Both the position numbers and the translations under genes were made by a program. A DNA stretch of 64,000 nucleotides from the NCBI GenBank assembly GCA_020725265.1, contig DYFK01000004.1, forward strand, positions 88,460-152,459. Reading direction: 5' to 3'. The stretch comes from Hydrogenophilus sp. (lineage in GTDB: Bacteria > Pseudomonadota > Gammaproteobacteria > Burkholderiales > Thiobacillaceae). The notes below the pieces were generated by a model, which did no database searches, had not been told where the DNA came from, and was given only the letters and a program-made list of their open reading frames with translations. Positions 27,406 through 36,541 of this stretch are shown one piece after another (the first letter of the stretch is position 1; the number at the start of each line of letters is the position of its first letter).

Positions 27406-29079
27406 TCACCTCAGGATGCCGATCAGGTCGCTGAACAATTGCGAGGCCACCTGCATGGCCTTGGCCGATGCCTGGTAAGCCTGCTGGAAGCGGATCAGAT
27501 TGACGGCTTCCTCGTCCAGGCTGACGCCGGAAACCGACTTGCGCGCGTTCTCCGCCTGCTCGGTCAGCGCCGAGAAGGCGGAAACGTTCCAGTCCGCCGA
27601 GGCGGCCAGCGCCGCCGTCCGGCTCACGGTCTGGGTGTAGGTGCTGGCGAAGGTGGCGTTGCCGTTGTCCAGCAGCTTGTCGAATTGCAGCGCCGCCAGC
27701 GCCACGGCGTTGGCGTTGTCGCCGGGCGCGCCGGCCACGGCCGCCGCCGCGATCTGGTCGGCGCTGGTCAGACCCGGATTCATCGAGAACAGGCTGGCGC
27801 CGGTCTGGGTCAGACGCAGGCTCCAGGTATCACCCGCCGCCGGCGCGCCGGCCATCGCCAGGGTGAAACCCTGGTCGTCGAAGCCGTCGTTGTCGAGGTC
27901 GGTCACCTGCGCCAGCGAACCGGTCCGGCTGGCGCCGTCGGACAACCGGGTCAGCGTGTAATTGACGCCGTCGTAACTGAGCTGGTACTCGCTCGACGCC
28001 AACTGGCCGGCGTTGAGCAGGCTGGCGCTGGCGACACCGGTGCCGGAGTTGCCCGGATGGCCGATCGGGGCGTTGAGCATGCCGGCGGCGGCGCCGAAGA
28101 AATCGATGCCGGTGGTGACGCCATCGAGCGCGTAGCCGGCGGCATGCACGCTGTTGAACTGTTCGGCGACGCCGATCGCGATGCGGCCGAGGTCGCGCAG
28201 GGCCGGCAGCAGGACTTCCTCGCGCACCGCCAGCAGCCCGCCCAGGCTGCCGCCGGTCAGCAGCTTGGTATCCAGGTTGATGGTGGTGCCACCGACATCG
28301 AGCACCGGCACGCGCAGGCTGGCGTCGCCGGCGTCGAGCGCGGTCGACATGCGGTAGGCGGTGCTGCCGACCACCAGCGCCTGGCCGCTGCCGATGAAGA
28401 CGTTGAGCGCGCCATCGGCCTGTTCGACGATGGTCAGGTTGACCAGATCGTTCAATTCGCTCAGCACCTGGTCGCGCTGGTCGCGCAGGTCGTTGGCGGA
28501 ACCGCCATTGATCGATTCGGCCCGGCTGATTTCGCCGTTCAGGCCGACGATGCGCGAGGACAACACGTTGACCTGGTCGACCAGGGTGGCCAGTTCCTTG
28601 TTGGTCGAATTCACCGCGTCCTGCAACTTGGCGCCGAGCAGATTGAAGCGGCCGGCCAGATTGTTGCCGGCCGCCAGCAGGATCTGGCGGGTGGCGCTGG
28701 AAGTCGGATCGTTGGCGACTTCGTTGACCGCCGAGAAGAAACTGTCGAGCGCGCCGGCCAGACCGGTGCCTTTGCTGCCCAGCAGGTTGTCGGCGTGCGC
28801 CGCGTAGGTCGAATAGGTCTGGTGACGGGCGAGCTGAGCCCGGCTCAGCATGGCCTCGTTTTCCAGGAACTGGTTGTAGATCCGGCGCACCGCCTCGGTG
28901 CCGACGCCGTTGCCGAAATAGGCGGTACTGCCATAGTCGGGCTTGACCGCCGCGAACTGGACTTCCTGGCGGCGGTAACCGACGGTGTTGACGTTGGCGA
29001 TGTTGTGCTCGGCCGTGCGCATGCCCGCCTGCGCGGCATTGAGGCCCGAGAGCGCGATTCCCAAGATTCCGGATGCCAT
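27406..29079 (-). CDS. flgK: Flagellar hook-associated protein FlgK (HAP1)
   Basis: 557 residues. Starts with the rod/hook helix ASGILGIALSGLNAAQAGMR and NTVGYRRQEVQF and ends EEAVNLIRFQQAYQASAKAM with QVASQLFSDLIGILR, both diagnostic of FlgK. The middle is a variable filament-cap junction domain. It sits at the hook tip outside the cell. AGGAGG precedes the ATG. A 50-base gap with a small stem-loop separates it from flgJ. Confidence 0.96.
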   Translation of the reverse strand: MASGILGIALSGLNAAQAGMRTAEHNIANVNTVGYRRQEVQFAAVKPDYGSTAYFGNGVGTEAVRRIYNQFLENEAMLSRAQLARHQTYSTYAAHADNLLGSKGTGLAGALDSFFSAVNEVANDPTSSATRQILLAAGNNLAGRFNLLGAKLQDAVNSTNKELATLVDQVNVLSSRIVGLNGEISRAESINGGSANDLRDQRDQVLSELNDLVNLTIVEQADGALNVFIGSGQALVVGSTAYRMSTALDAGDASLRVPVLDVGGTTINLDTKLLTGGSLGGLLAVREEVLLPALRDLGRIAIGVAEQFNSVHAAGYALDGVTTGIDFFGAAAGMLNAPIGHPGNSGTGVASASLLNAGQLASSEYQLSYDGVNYTLTRLSDGASRTGSLAQVTDLDNDGFDDQGFTLAMAGAPAAGDTWSLRLTQTGASLFSMNPGLTSADQIAAAAVAGAPGDNANAVALAALQFDKLLDNGNATFASTYTQTVSRTAALAASADWNVSAFSALTEQAENARKSVSGVSLDEEAVNLIRFQQAYQASAKAMQVASQLFSDLIGILR

Positions 29080-29102
29080 GGCAACCTCCTGTCAGCGGCG
29101 TC

Positions 29103-29119
29103 GGCGACCTTCTGTCGCC
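29103..29119 (-). promoter_or_regulatory. Stem-loop between flgJ and flgK
   Basis: GGCGAC pairs with GTCGCC around a five-base loop. It lies in the leader just before the flgK ribosome site. There is no T run, so it is more likely an mRNA processing or translation-tuning structure than a terminator. Confidence 0.35.
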
Positions 29120-29129
29120 AGCCTCTCGT

Positions 29130-30083
29130 TCAGACGCCCGCCATCGCCACGCTGGCGATCACGGATTTCAACTTGCCCGCGTAGGCGGGATCGGTGGCAT
29201 AACCGCCAGCCGCCAGACCTTCGGCGAAGGCCTCGGCATCGCCCTTGCGGGCGCCGGCCACGGCGGCGTCGTAGCGGGACTCCAGCAGCCGCGCGTAATC
29301 GCTGAAGCCGGCGGTGTAATCCTCGTAGGCGCGGAAGCGCTGGGTCAGCTTCATGGCCACGCCCTGACGGTATTCGGTGGTGGTCACCTCGGTATCCGCG
29401 CCACCCCAGCTCCGTCCGGCCTTGATGCCGAACAGGTTGTGGCTGGCGCTGCCGTCGGCGGCCCGGATTTCACGCTCGCCCCAGCCCGATTCGAGCGCGG
29501 CCTGGGCCAGGATGAAGCGGGCCGGGATGCCGGTCGCCGCTTCGGCCGCCTCGGCGTGCGGACGCATGGCCTCCAGGAAGGCGCGCTTGCGCTCGGCCAC
29601 TGTGCCGGCGGCCTCGGCGCGGGGGATGGATGGGGCAACCGGTGCCGCCATCGTGGCCGCTGGCGCCTCGTCCTCCGCGCCAGCCAGGAAACTTGCGGCG
29701 GATGCCCTCGCCGCGGCGGACCGGGCGGTCGGCACGGCCGCGCCAGTGGTGTCGCTGGCCGGCGCGGCCTCGATGCTGGCCGGGCGCTCCATCGCCCGGA
29801 TCATCATGTCGGCGAAACCGAGGCCGCGACCACTGGCGATGCGCGACGCCCATTGCTGGTCGAGCAGATCGCGGTAGAGCTTGACGCCGTCGCCACCGGT
29901 CATCGGATCGTCCTCGTCCGAGAAGCGGGTCTCGCGCATGGTCTTCAGCATCTGCGCCACCACCATCGCCTCGAACTGGCGCGCCGCCGCCCGCAACGCT
30001 TCCTGGTCGCCCGAAGCGGCGCGCGCCTTCAGCGCCTGGGCATCGGCGACGTCGACGGCGAGGCGTTCGGCGGCATGGATCAT
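29130..30083 (-). CDS. flgJ: Flagellar rod cap and peptidoglycan hydrolase FlgJ
   Basis: 317 residues with the two expected parts: an N-terminal rod-binding domain (LRAAARQFEAMVVAQMLKTM, residues about 30-100) and a C-terminal glucosaminidase domain (ILAQAALESGWGER with the catalytic Glu, then ASHNLFGIKAG). An alanine-rich linker of about 65 residues joins them. It digs through the peptidoglycan while capping the growing rod. The ATG overlaps the flgI stop by one base (TGATG). Confidence 0.96.
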   Translation of the reverse strand: MIHAAERLAVDVADAQALKARAASGDQEALRAAARQFEAMVVAQMLKTMRETRFSDEDDPMTGGDGVKLYRDLLDQQWASRIASGRGLGFADMMIRAMERPASIEAAPASDTTGAAVPTARSAAARASAASFLAGAEDEAPAATMAAPVAPSIPRAEAAGTVAERKRAFLEAMRPHAEAAEAATGIPARFILAQAALESGWGEREIRAADGSASHNLFGIKAGRSWGGADTEVTTTEYRQGVAMKLTQRFRAYEDYTAGFSDYARLLESRYDAAVAGARKGDAEAFAEGLAAGGYATDPAYAGKLKSVIASVAMAGV

Positions 30084-31168
30084 CAGATCACCTCCAGCTC
30101 GGCCTTGAGCGCGCCCGAGGACTTCATGGCCTGGAGGATGGCGAGCAGGTCCTGGGGCGTGGCGCCGATGGCGTTGAGCGCCTTGACCACGTCGTTGAGC
30201 GAGGCCGATGCCGGCAGCACCATCAGCTCGCCCTTGTCGCTCTTGATCTGGACGTCGGCGGCCTGGGTGACCACGGTCTCGCCGCCGGCGAGCGGGTTCG
30301 GCTGCGACACGGCGGTATCGGCGGACACCGTGACGGTCAGGTTGCCGTGCGCGATCGCGCATTTTTCGAGCGTGACCAGTTGGTTCATGACCACCGAACC
30401 GGTGCGCGCGTTGACGATCACGCGCGGCGTCGGCGTGCCCGGGTCGAGCGAGAGGTTTTCCAGGCGCGACAGGAACATCACGCGGCGGCCGGGATCAGCC
30501 GGCGCGCTCACCCGGATCAGGCGGCCGTTGAGAGCGATCGCGGAACCGTCGCCGAACGCCCGGTTGACCGCCTCCATCAGCCGCGCGGCGGTGGTGAAAT
30601 CGGTTTCCTTCAGTTCCAGGTGGACGAAATCGCCCTGACCGAGCGGCGTCGGCACCGAGCGTTCGACGGTGGCGCCGGACGGCACTCGGCCGACCGACAG
30701 ATGGTTGACCTGGGTGCTGGAACCGCCGCCGGACGCGCCGGCGCCGCCGACCAGCAGATTGCCCTGGGCGAGCGCGTAGACCTGGCCGTCGGCGCCCTTC
30801 AACGGGCTCATCAGCAGGGTGCCGCCGCGCAGGCTCTTGGCGTTGCCGAGGCTGGAAACGGTGACGTCGATCTGCTGGCCGGGCCGGGCAAAGGGCGGCA
30901 GCACGGCGGTCACGGTCACCGCCGCGACGTTCTTGGACTTGATCGACCTGGCGTCCTGTTGCAGGCCGAGCTGGCCGAGCATGGTCGCCAGACTCTGGTT
31001 GGTCAGGTCGAGGCTGGAATCGCCGGTGCCGTCGAGACCGACGACGATGCCGTAGCCGATCAGCGGGTTCGGCCGCACGCCGTCGATGGTGGCGATGTCC
31101 TTGACGCGCTGAGCCAGGGCCGGTTGCGCCAGCAGCGCGAACAACAGGGCGAAAACGAGTCGGGTCAT
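30083..31168 (-). CDS. flgI: Flagellar P-ring protein FlgI
   Basis: 361 residues. Signal peptide MTRLVFALLFALLAQPALA, then VKDIATIDGVRPNPLIGYGI and VVGLDGTGD, hallmarks of FlgI; the C-terminal QDLLAILQAMKSSGALKAEL is also typical. It forms the periplasmic P ring around the rod. The frame extends to 31987, but that region belongs to flgH in another frame. It starts eight bases after the flgH stop. Confidence 0.97.
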   Translation of the reverse strand: MTRLVFALLFALLAQPALAQRVKDIATIDGVRPNPLIGYGIVVGLDGTGDSSLDLTNQSLATMLGQLGLQQDARSIKSKNVAAVTVTAVLPPFARPGQQIDVTVSSLGNAKSLRGGTLLMSPLKGADGQVYALAQGNLLVGGAGASGGGSSTQVNHLSVGRVPSGATVERSVPTPLGQGDFVHLELKETDFTTAARLMEAVNRAFGDGSAIALNGRLIRVSAPADPGRRVMFLSRLENLSLDPGTPTPRVIVNARTGSVVMNQLVTLEKCAIAHGNLTVTVSADTAVSQPNPLAGGETVVTQAADVQIKSDKGELMVLPASASLNDVVKALNAIGATPQDLLAILQAMKSSGALKAELEVI

Positions 31169-31176
31169 GGTCGGCC

Positions 31177-31920
31177 TCAGAACGGCAGCAGGGTCAGGAA
31201 AAAGCGCGCCATCATGCTGTTGAGCTGCGAACGGTCGATGCCCTGGCTGTTCTTGGACTCGAACTGGACGTTGGCGAGCTGGGTCGAGCTGACGGTGTTG
31301 GCGGCGGTGATCTGGGCCGGATTGACGACGCCGGCCAGGCGGATGTACTCGGTGTCGTTGTTGATCGCGATCTGCTTCTCGCCGGCCACCACCATGTGGC
31401 CGTTGGCGAGCACCTCCACCACGGTGACGGTGATCGAACCGGTGACGCTGCTGGAATTGGTCTCGTTGTCCTTGAATTCCTGCTTGTTGGAAGCGGCCGG
31501 CGACCAGGAAGTCGCGCCGATGCCGCGAGTGGAGCCAAGCAGGACCGGGCTCGGAATGTCCAGATCGGCGTTGGCCTTGCGCTCGTCGGTCACTTCCGAC
31601 TTGCGCTTGGCCTCGACCTTCTCGACCAGATTGACGGTCAGGGTATCGCCGACGTAACGCGCCTTGCGGTCCTCGAACAGCGCCAGCGCCGGCCGTGCCT
31701 GGCTGGGGCCGCCCTGGAAGATCGCGCCGTTGTTTTCGCTGGCGACGACCTGGGGCAACGGCCGCACGCCGAACGGCTGGGTGATCGCGGTGGCGGGGGT
31801 TTGCGCCGCGCAGCCGGCCAGGGTGACGACCACCAGGGCGGCAACGGACGCGGCAAACGGAGCGGCAAACTTGGCCGGCGCGTGGGCGCCCAATGACCGG
31901 TTTTCCTGGGATTTCTTCAT
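31177..31920 (-). CDS. flgH: Flagellar L-ring lipoprotein FlgH
   Basis: 247 residues from MKKSQENRSL. Lipobox VVTLAGC near residue 42 predicts lipid attachment. The body has ARYVGDTLTVNLVEKVEAKR and the ending MMARFFLTLLPF-like, typical of FlgH. It forms the outer-membrane L ring. The n-region is longer than usual (about 25 residues before the hydrophobic core). GGAG precedes the ATG. Confidence 0.96.
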   Translation of the reverse strand: MKKSQENRSLGAHAPAKFAAPFAASVAALVVVTLAGCAAQTPATAITQPFGVRPLPQVVASENNGAIFQGGPSQARPALALFEDRKARYVGDTLTVNLVEKVEAKRKSEVTDERKANADLDIPSPVLLGSTRGIGATSWSPAASNKQEFKDNETNSSSVTGSITVTVVEVLANGHMVVAGEKQIAINNDTEYIRLAGVVNPAQITAANTVSSTQLANVQFESKNSQGIDRSQLNSMMARFFLTLLPF

Positions 31921-31988
31921 GGCGGGTCTCCGATTCCAGCAATGCATGCCGGGTATTCAGCAAGAGACATGCCAGCGATGCGGACACC

Positions 31989-32010
31989 CGCGCCCGGTCA
32001 ACCGGGCGCG
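31989..32010 (-). promoter_or_regulatory. GC-rich stem-loop between flgG and flgH
   Basis: A perfect nine-pair stem (CGCGCCCGG with CCGGGCGCG) around the tetraloop TCAA, five bases after the flgG stop. It has no T run. It may stabilise the upstream flgB-G message or partly attenuate read-through into the ring genes. The rest of the 94-base gap shows nothing clear. Confidence 0.45.
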
Positions 32011-32014
32011 CGCG

Positions 32015-32800
32015 TCAGATCTGGGTGAGACGCTGGAGCATCTGGTCGGAGGTGGTGATCGCGCGTGAATTCAACTCGTAAGCGCGCTGGGTCACGATCA
32101 TGTTGACCAGTTCCTCGGCGACGTTGACGTTGGAGGTTTCGATGAAGTTCTGGTTGAGCACACCCACCCCCTCCTCGCTCGGATTACCGATCTGGGGCGG
32201 GCCGGAAGCGGCGGTCTCGACGAACAGGTTCTCGCCGTTGCTCTGCAGGCCGCCCGGATTGATGAAGGAGGCGAGCTGGATCTGGCCGACCTGACTGATC
32301 GTATTCGGATTGCCGGGTATCGTGACGTTGACCAGACCATCGCGCGAGATGCTGATCACCAGCGCGTTCTGCGGCACCTGGATGTTCGGAATCAGCGGAT
32401 AGCCGCTGGCGGTGACGATGGTGCCCTGACTGTCGGTCTGGAAGGCGCCGTCGCGGGTGTAGGCGACCGAACCGTCCGGCATCTGCACCTGGAAGAAACC
32501 CCGGCCATTGATGGCGATGTCGAGCGGGTTGTTGGTCTGCTGCAGACCGCCCTGCTGGTGGATGCGCTCGGTGGCCACCGTGTGCACGCCGACGCCGAGC
32601 TGGAAACCGGACGGCAACTGGGTCTGCTGCGAGGACTGCGCGCCGGGCTGGCGGATGATCTGGTAGAGCAGATCCTCGAATACCGCGCGCGATTTCTTGA
32701 AACCGTTGGTGGAAACGTTGGCCAGGTTGTTGGAAATCACGTCGAGCTGGGTCTGCTGGGCTTCCAGACCGGTACGGGCGATGTGCAGGGAACGGATCAT
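32015..32800 (-). CDS. flgG: Flagellar distal rod protein FlgG
   Basis: 261 residues, the family length. N-terminus [20 protein letters not shown] and [21 protein letters not shown]-terminus [20 protein letters not shown] and [17 protein letters not shown]. It forms the distal rod passing through the P and L rings. It follows flgF by 14 bases. Confidence 0.97.
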   Translation of the reverse strand: MIRSLHIARTGLEAQQTQLDVISNNLANVSTNGFKKSRAVFEDLLYQIIRQPGAQSSQQTQLPSGFQLGVGVHTVATERIHQQGGLQQTNNPLDIAINGRGFFQVQMPDGSVAYTRDGAFQTDSQGTIVTASGYPLIPNIQVPQNALVISISRDGLVNVTIPGNPNTISQVGQIQLASFINPGGLQSNGENLFVETAASGPPQIGNPSEEGVGVLNQNFIETSNVNVAEELVNMIVTQRAYELNSRAITTSDQMLQRLTQI

Positions 32801-32814
32801 GATGATTCCTCGGT

Positions 32815-33558
32815 TCAGGCGCTGGCCGACAACACCTTGTCGCCACTGCGGTGGTTTTCCTCGGCGGCGCGCAGCACGCGCATCTGCATTTCGAACTGGC
32901 GCGACAGACTGACCATGTTGACCAGTGTTTCCGCCGGATTGACGTTGCTGGTTTCGAGCGCGCCGACCACCAGCTCCACGCCGGCGTCGGCCGGCGCGGG
33001 CTGACCGTCGGCCAGCCGGAACAGGCCATCCTCGCCACGCTTGAGATCGGCTTCCGGCGGATCGACCAGCTTGACGCGGCCGGCGACGGCGACCGCGTTC
33101 AGGTTCTGGCCGACCGGCACGCTGGAAACCGTGCCATCCTTGGCGATCAGTACGTCCTGGTCGGGCGGCACCGCCAGCGGGCCGCCATCGCCGAGCACGG
33201 TCAGGCCGTTGCCGGTCTGCAGGATGCCGTTCTGGCCGACCTGGAAGTGACCCATGCGGGTATAGGCCTCCTGGCCACTGGCATCCTGCACGGCGATCCA
33301 GCCGGTATTGCGAACGGCCACGTCCAGATTCCGGCCGGTGACCTGGATGGCCCCGGGCGTGAAGTCGGTGCGCGGCGTCGTCTCGGCGACGAAGGCCCGG
33401 GTCCGGGCGCCCTCGCCGACCACCGGCAGGGCGCGGAACACACTCAGTTCCTGGCGGAATCCGTGCGTGGACACGTTGGCCAGGTTGTGCGCGACCGCCG
33501 CCTGCTGGCGGGTGACCTCGCGGGCGCCGGTCATGGCGATGTAGATCACGCGGTCCAT
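32815..33558 (-). CDS. flgF: Flagellar proximal rod protein FlgF
   Basis: 247 residues. Begins [20 protein letters not shown] and [18 protein letters not shown], the FlgF form of the rod N-terminal helix, and ends [20 protein letters not shown]. It is a proximal rod component. Located 25 bases after flgE. Confidence 0.96.
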   Translation of the reverse strand: MDRVIYIAMTGAREVTRQQAAVAHNLANVSTHGFRQELSVFRALPVVGEGARTRAFVAETTPRTDFTPGAIQVTGRNLDVAVRNTGWIAVQDASGQEAYTRMGHFQVGQNGILQTGNGLTVLGDGGPLAVPPDQDVLIAKDGTVSSVPVGQNLNAVAVAGRVKLVDPPEADLKRGEDGLFRLADGQPAPADAGVELVVGALETSNVNPAETLVNMVSLSRQFEMQMRVLRAAEENHRSGDKVLSASA

Positions 33559-33583
33559 GTCGGCTCCAGCCGGTCAGTCCGGA

Positions 33584-34825
33584 TCAACGCAGGTTGATCA
33601 GGGTTTGCAGGATCTGATCCTGCGCGCGCACGGTCTGCGCGTTGGCCTGGTACATGCGCTGGGCGATGATCAGGTTGACCAGTTCCGAGGTCAGGTCGAC
33701 GTTGGAATCCTCCACCGCGCCCGACTGCACCACGCCGAGCGTGCCACTGCCGGGAGCGCCGACCGTCGGCTGGCCGGACTCGGAGGTCTCCGTCCACTGG
33801 TTGTTGCCCATCGCCTGCAAACCGCGCGGATTGACGAAGTTGGCGAGCGCGATCTGGCCCAGCGTCTTCGACTGACCGTTGGTATAACGGCCGAGGATGA
33901 CGCCGTCGGCGGCGATGGTGACACCGGCGATGCGGCCGGACGAGTAGCCGTCCTGGCTGACCGCGTTGACGCCGAAGTTGCTGCCGTATTGGGTGCTGCC
34001 GCCAAAACTCAGGTCGAAGGCCAACGGCGTCACCGCGCCGTTGGTCAGCGGCGCGCTCACCGTCAGCGGCATCGCCGTGGTGAGCTGACCGTTGTTGTTG
34101 AAGTTGAGCGCCAGTGGCGCGCCGGCGGCGCCACCGCCGAGCGACACGGTGGACGGCAGGGCGCCATCGAGGACGCCGTAGACTTCCCAGTCGTTGGGCG
34201 TCGCCAGTTTGACGAAGTACAGCGTCAGGGCATGCGGGTTGCCCAGGCTGTCATAGGTGGTGATCGAGGTCGAGTTGTTGTAGGACAGCGCGTTGGCCGG
34301 GTTGAACGGCGCCACCGTCGGCACATCCTGGCGGGAATCGAGGTTGAGCACCATGTCCGCCGTGGTGGTCGCGTTGGGCGAGATATCGGCGAAGGAAATG
34401 CGGATGTCCGCCGGCGCGGCGGCGACGATGTTGCCGGTGGCGTCAATGCCGTAGCCGGTAAGGCGCAGGCCAGTGTTGTTGACGATGTAACCATCCTTGT
34501 CGAGCTGGAACTGGCCGTTGCGGCTGTAGGTCACCGCGCCGCCACCGCTCAGCCGGAAGAAACCCTCGCCGTTGATGGCGACGTCGAGCGGGTTGTTGGT
34601 GATGCTGGTGCTGCCCTGGGTGAACTGCTGCGCCACCGCCGCGACCTGCGTGCCGATGCCGATCTGGAGACCGCCGGTACCGGTCAGCGAAGTCGCGTAA
34701 ACGTCGGCGAACTGGGTGATGGCCGACTTGTAGCCGACCGTGGTGCTGTTGGCGATGTTGTTACCGATCACGTCCAGATTCCTGGCCGCGCCACTGAGAC
34801 CGCTCAATCCCTGCTGGAAGCCCAT
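33584..34825 (-). CDS. flgE: Flagellar hook protein FlgE
   Basis: 413 residues. N-terminus GFQQGLSGLSGAARNLDVIG and NNIANSTTVGYKSAITQFAD; a glycine/asparagine-rich middle domain; C-terminus VDLTSELVNLIIAQRMYQAN. It builds the hook. Twelve bases separate it from flgD, whose product caps the hook during growth. Confidence 0.97.
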   Translation of the reverse strand: MGFQQGLSGLSGAARNLDVIGNNIANSTTVGYKSAITQFADVYATSLTGTGGLQIGIGTQVAAVAQQFTQGSTSITNNPLDVAINGEGFFRLSGGGAVTYSRNGQFQLDKDGYIVNNTGLRLTGYGIDATGNIVAAAPADIRISFADISPNATTTADMVLNLDSRQDVPTVAPFNPANALSYNNSTSITTYDSLGNPHALTLYFVKLATPNDWEVYGVLDGALPSTVSLGGGAAGAPLALNFNNNGQLTTAMPLTVSAPLTNGAVTPLAFDLSFGGSTQYGSNFGVNAVSQDGYSSGRIAGVTIAADGVILGRYTNGQSKTLGQIALANFVNPRGLQAMGNNQWTETSESGQPTVGAPGSGTLGVVQSGAVEDSNVDLTSELVNLIIAQRMYQANAQTVRAQDQILQTLINLR

Positions 34826-34837
34826 TTTTGTTGCTCC

Positions 34838-35518
34838 TTAGAAAATTTGCCGGATTTTTTCGAGCGTCCGCGTGCCGACTCCGGACACTTCCGCTTCCAT
34901 GCCACCATCGCCGAAGGCGACGCTCAACACCTCGCCCAACGTGTAAGTGGCGGCCTTCACCGCCTCGCCATCCGCCGTGGCCGTCACCTTGAAGCTGTAC
35001 AGCCCGGCCGGCAACTCCTCGCCGGCGGCATCCAGGCCATCCCAGGCGAAACGCACCAGTCCGGCCTCCTGCTTGCCCAGCGTCAGCGTGCGCACGGCGG
35101 CGCCGTTCTCGTCATAAATCCGGACTTCCACCTTGTCGGCGACTCCATCCAGCTCGATGCCGCCCATGGCGCCATCCTCGGTCAGGATGATGCCGTCCCC
35201 CTCGGCCAGCACCGCGCGCCCAAGCAAAGCGGAACCCTGCAGCACCTGGCTGGCGCGGAACTGGGCAGCCAGCCCGTCCATGGTGTCGTTGAGGCGGTTG
35301 ACACCCTCCACCGTCGACATCTGGGCGAGCTGGGTGGTGAGCTCGGCGTTTTCCATCGGGTTCATCGGATCCTGATTCTTGAGCTGGGTGACCAGCAGCT
35401 TCAGGAAACGATCGCTCATCTCGGTCACGGACGTGCCGTCACCGACCGAACGCTCGGTCCGACCGCTCAGGGCGGCGGCCAGGGCGGCGTGATTGTTGTT
35501 GTCGACAGCGGTGGTCAT
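34838..35518 (-). CDS. flgD: Flagellar hook cap protein FlgD
   Basis: 226 residues. The conserved N-terminal block FLKLLVTQLKNQDPMNPMEN and ELTTQLAQMSTVEGVNRLN is diagnostic. The C-terminal half carries a FlgD Ig-like/FLG tudor-like module (LGKQEAGLVRFAWDGLDAAG). It is the temporary scaffold for FlgE assembly. Confidence 0.96.
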   Translation of the reverse strand: MTTAVDNNNHAALAAALSGRTERSVGDGTSVTEMSDRFLKLLVTQLKNQDPMNPMENAELTTQLAQMSTVEGVNRLNDTMDGLAAQFRASQVLQGSALLGRAVLAEGDGIILTEDGAMGGIELDGVADKVEVRIYDENGAAVRTLTLGKQEAGLVRFAWDGLDAAGEELPAGLYSFKVTATADGEAVKAATYTLGEVLSVAFGDGGMEAEVSGVGTRTLEKIRQIF

Positions 35519-35529
35519 GACGGCTCTCC

Positions 35530-35943
35530 TTAATTCTGGGCGACGGCCAGGATGCGCTGCATCAGGCTCTTGGCGGTCGCCATCACCTCGGCATTGGTCT
35601 GATAGGAACGCGACGCGGAAATCATGTTGACCATTTCCTCGACCACGTCGACGTTGGGATAGGCGACATAGCCGCCGTCGTCGGCAAGCGGGTGCTTGGG
35701 GTCGTAGACCAGACGCGCGGGCCGTTCATCCTCGACCACTTCCTTCATGCGCACGCCGGGCGCCCAGGTCGACGATCCGAAAACCGGCACCGCCTGGAAC
35801 ATGACCTGCTTGGCCTTGTAGCCCTCGCCGGTGGAAGCGTGCGCGGAATCGGCGTTGGCCAGATTCGACGCCACCGCGTTCAGGCGCATGGACTGCGCGT
35901 TCAGCGCGGAAGCGGCGATGTGAAAAACGTTAGCCAGGGACAT
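35530..35943 (-). CDS. flgC: Flagellar proximal rod protein FlgC
   Basis: 137 residues, normal length. Begins MSLANVFHIAASALNAQSMR and ends VEEMVNMISASRSYQTNAEV with MATAKSLMQRIL. The wider frame to 36150 is antisense-free but lies within flgB and lacks similarity. It starts 19 bases after flgB. Confidence 0.97.
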   Translation of the reverse strand: MSLANVFHIAASALNAQSMRLNAVASNLANADSAHASTGEGYKAKQVMFQAVPVFGSSTWAPGVRMKEVVEDERPARLVYDPKHPLADDGGYVAYPNVDVVEEMVNMISASRSYQTNAEVMATAKSLMQRILAVAQN

Positions 35944-35962
35944 GAACAACCTCCGGATGTGA

Positions 35963-36373
35963 TCAGCGCTGCGATTCGAGCGCCCGGCCCATGGTGCGGA
36001 ACGTGCTCGCGGCACGGTCCAGCAGGAACTGGTAATGCATGGCGTTTTCGGTGAAATGCGCGCGCTCGACATCGGTATCGACGGTATTGCCGTCCAGACT
36101 GGGCTGCACCGCCGCGCGATAGCGGACGTGCTTGTCGGCGGCACCGGCATCCCCGGACGTCGGCGGCAGGTGCCCCGCGTGGGTCCGGCTCATCGACAGC
36201 GACGACGAGGAACCCATCGCCGCCTTCAACGCGGCGGAAAAATCGATGTCGCGCGCCTTGTAGTTGGGGGTATCGGCATTGGCCAGATTGGCCGCCAGCA
36301 TTTCCTGGCGGCGGGCGCGCAGATCGAGCGCGGTCCGGACGAAAGCGATTTCCTGATCGATCTTGTTGAGCAT
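35963..36373 (-). CDS. flgB: Flagellar proximal rod protein FlgB
   Basis: 136 residues from MLNKIDQEIAFVRTALDLRA; NLANADTPNYKARDIDFSAA is the family signature and ERAHFTENAMHYQFLLD ends it. AGGAGA seven bases before this ATG decides the start over the longer frame to 36391. First gene of the flgBCDEFGHIJKL operon, directly below a sigma-54 promoter. Confidence 0.97.
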   Translation of the reverse strand: MLNKIDQEIAFVRTALDLRARRQEMLAANLANADTPNYKARDIDFSAALKAAMGSSSSLSMSRTHAGHLPPTSGDAGAADKHVRYRAAVQPSLDGNTVDTDVERAHFTENAMHYQFLLDRAASTFRTMGRALESQR

Positions 36374-36396
36374 GGGCAGTCTCCTGCCCAATTCAA

Positions 36397-36412
36397 AGCA
36401 ACCATCATGCCA
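36397..36412 (-). promoter_or_regulatory. Sigma-54 promoter of the flgB operon
   Basis: TGGCATGATGGTTGCT on the minus strand matches the RpoN consensus TGGCACG-N4-TTGCW with one mismatch; the invariant GG (-24) and GC (-12) are correctly spaced. It ends 24 bases before the flgB ATG. The leader would be very short, starting near 36387 just ahead of the ribosome site. Sigma-54 control of rod/hook genes is established in many proteobacteria. Confidence 0.8.
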
Positions 36413-36477
36413 TCGTCATCGACCCCGCCGGAATGGCGTCCCGCTGGCGGAAGACGGCGGCGCTCGAAGACCAGCCG

Positions 36478-36498
36478 GGCAATTCGGCAAGAATTGCC
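36478..36498. promoter_or_regulatory. Palindrome upstream of the flgB promoter
   Basis: GGCAATTC and GAATTGCC form a perfect eight-base inverted repeat with a five-base spacer. Its centre lies about 100 bases upstream of the expected flgB transcription start, the usual place for an enhancer-binding activator of sigma-54 promoters. The binding protein is unknown. It could instead be a stem-loop at the 3' end of the GGDEF gene message (stop at 36542), though there is no T run. Confidence 0.45.
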
Positions 36499-36541
36499 GA
36501 ACCCGGGGCCGGCAAGGATGGCCGGACCCGACCGCCCCCGG

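Noticed and set aside
33557-35533. 658-residue plus-strand open frame
   Set aside because: Antisense to flgE and flgD, both certain. Its repetitive Gly/Asp/Arg-rich content is typical of a shadow.
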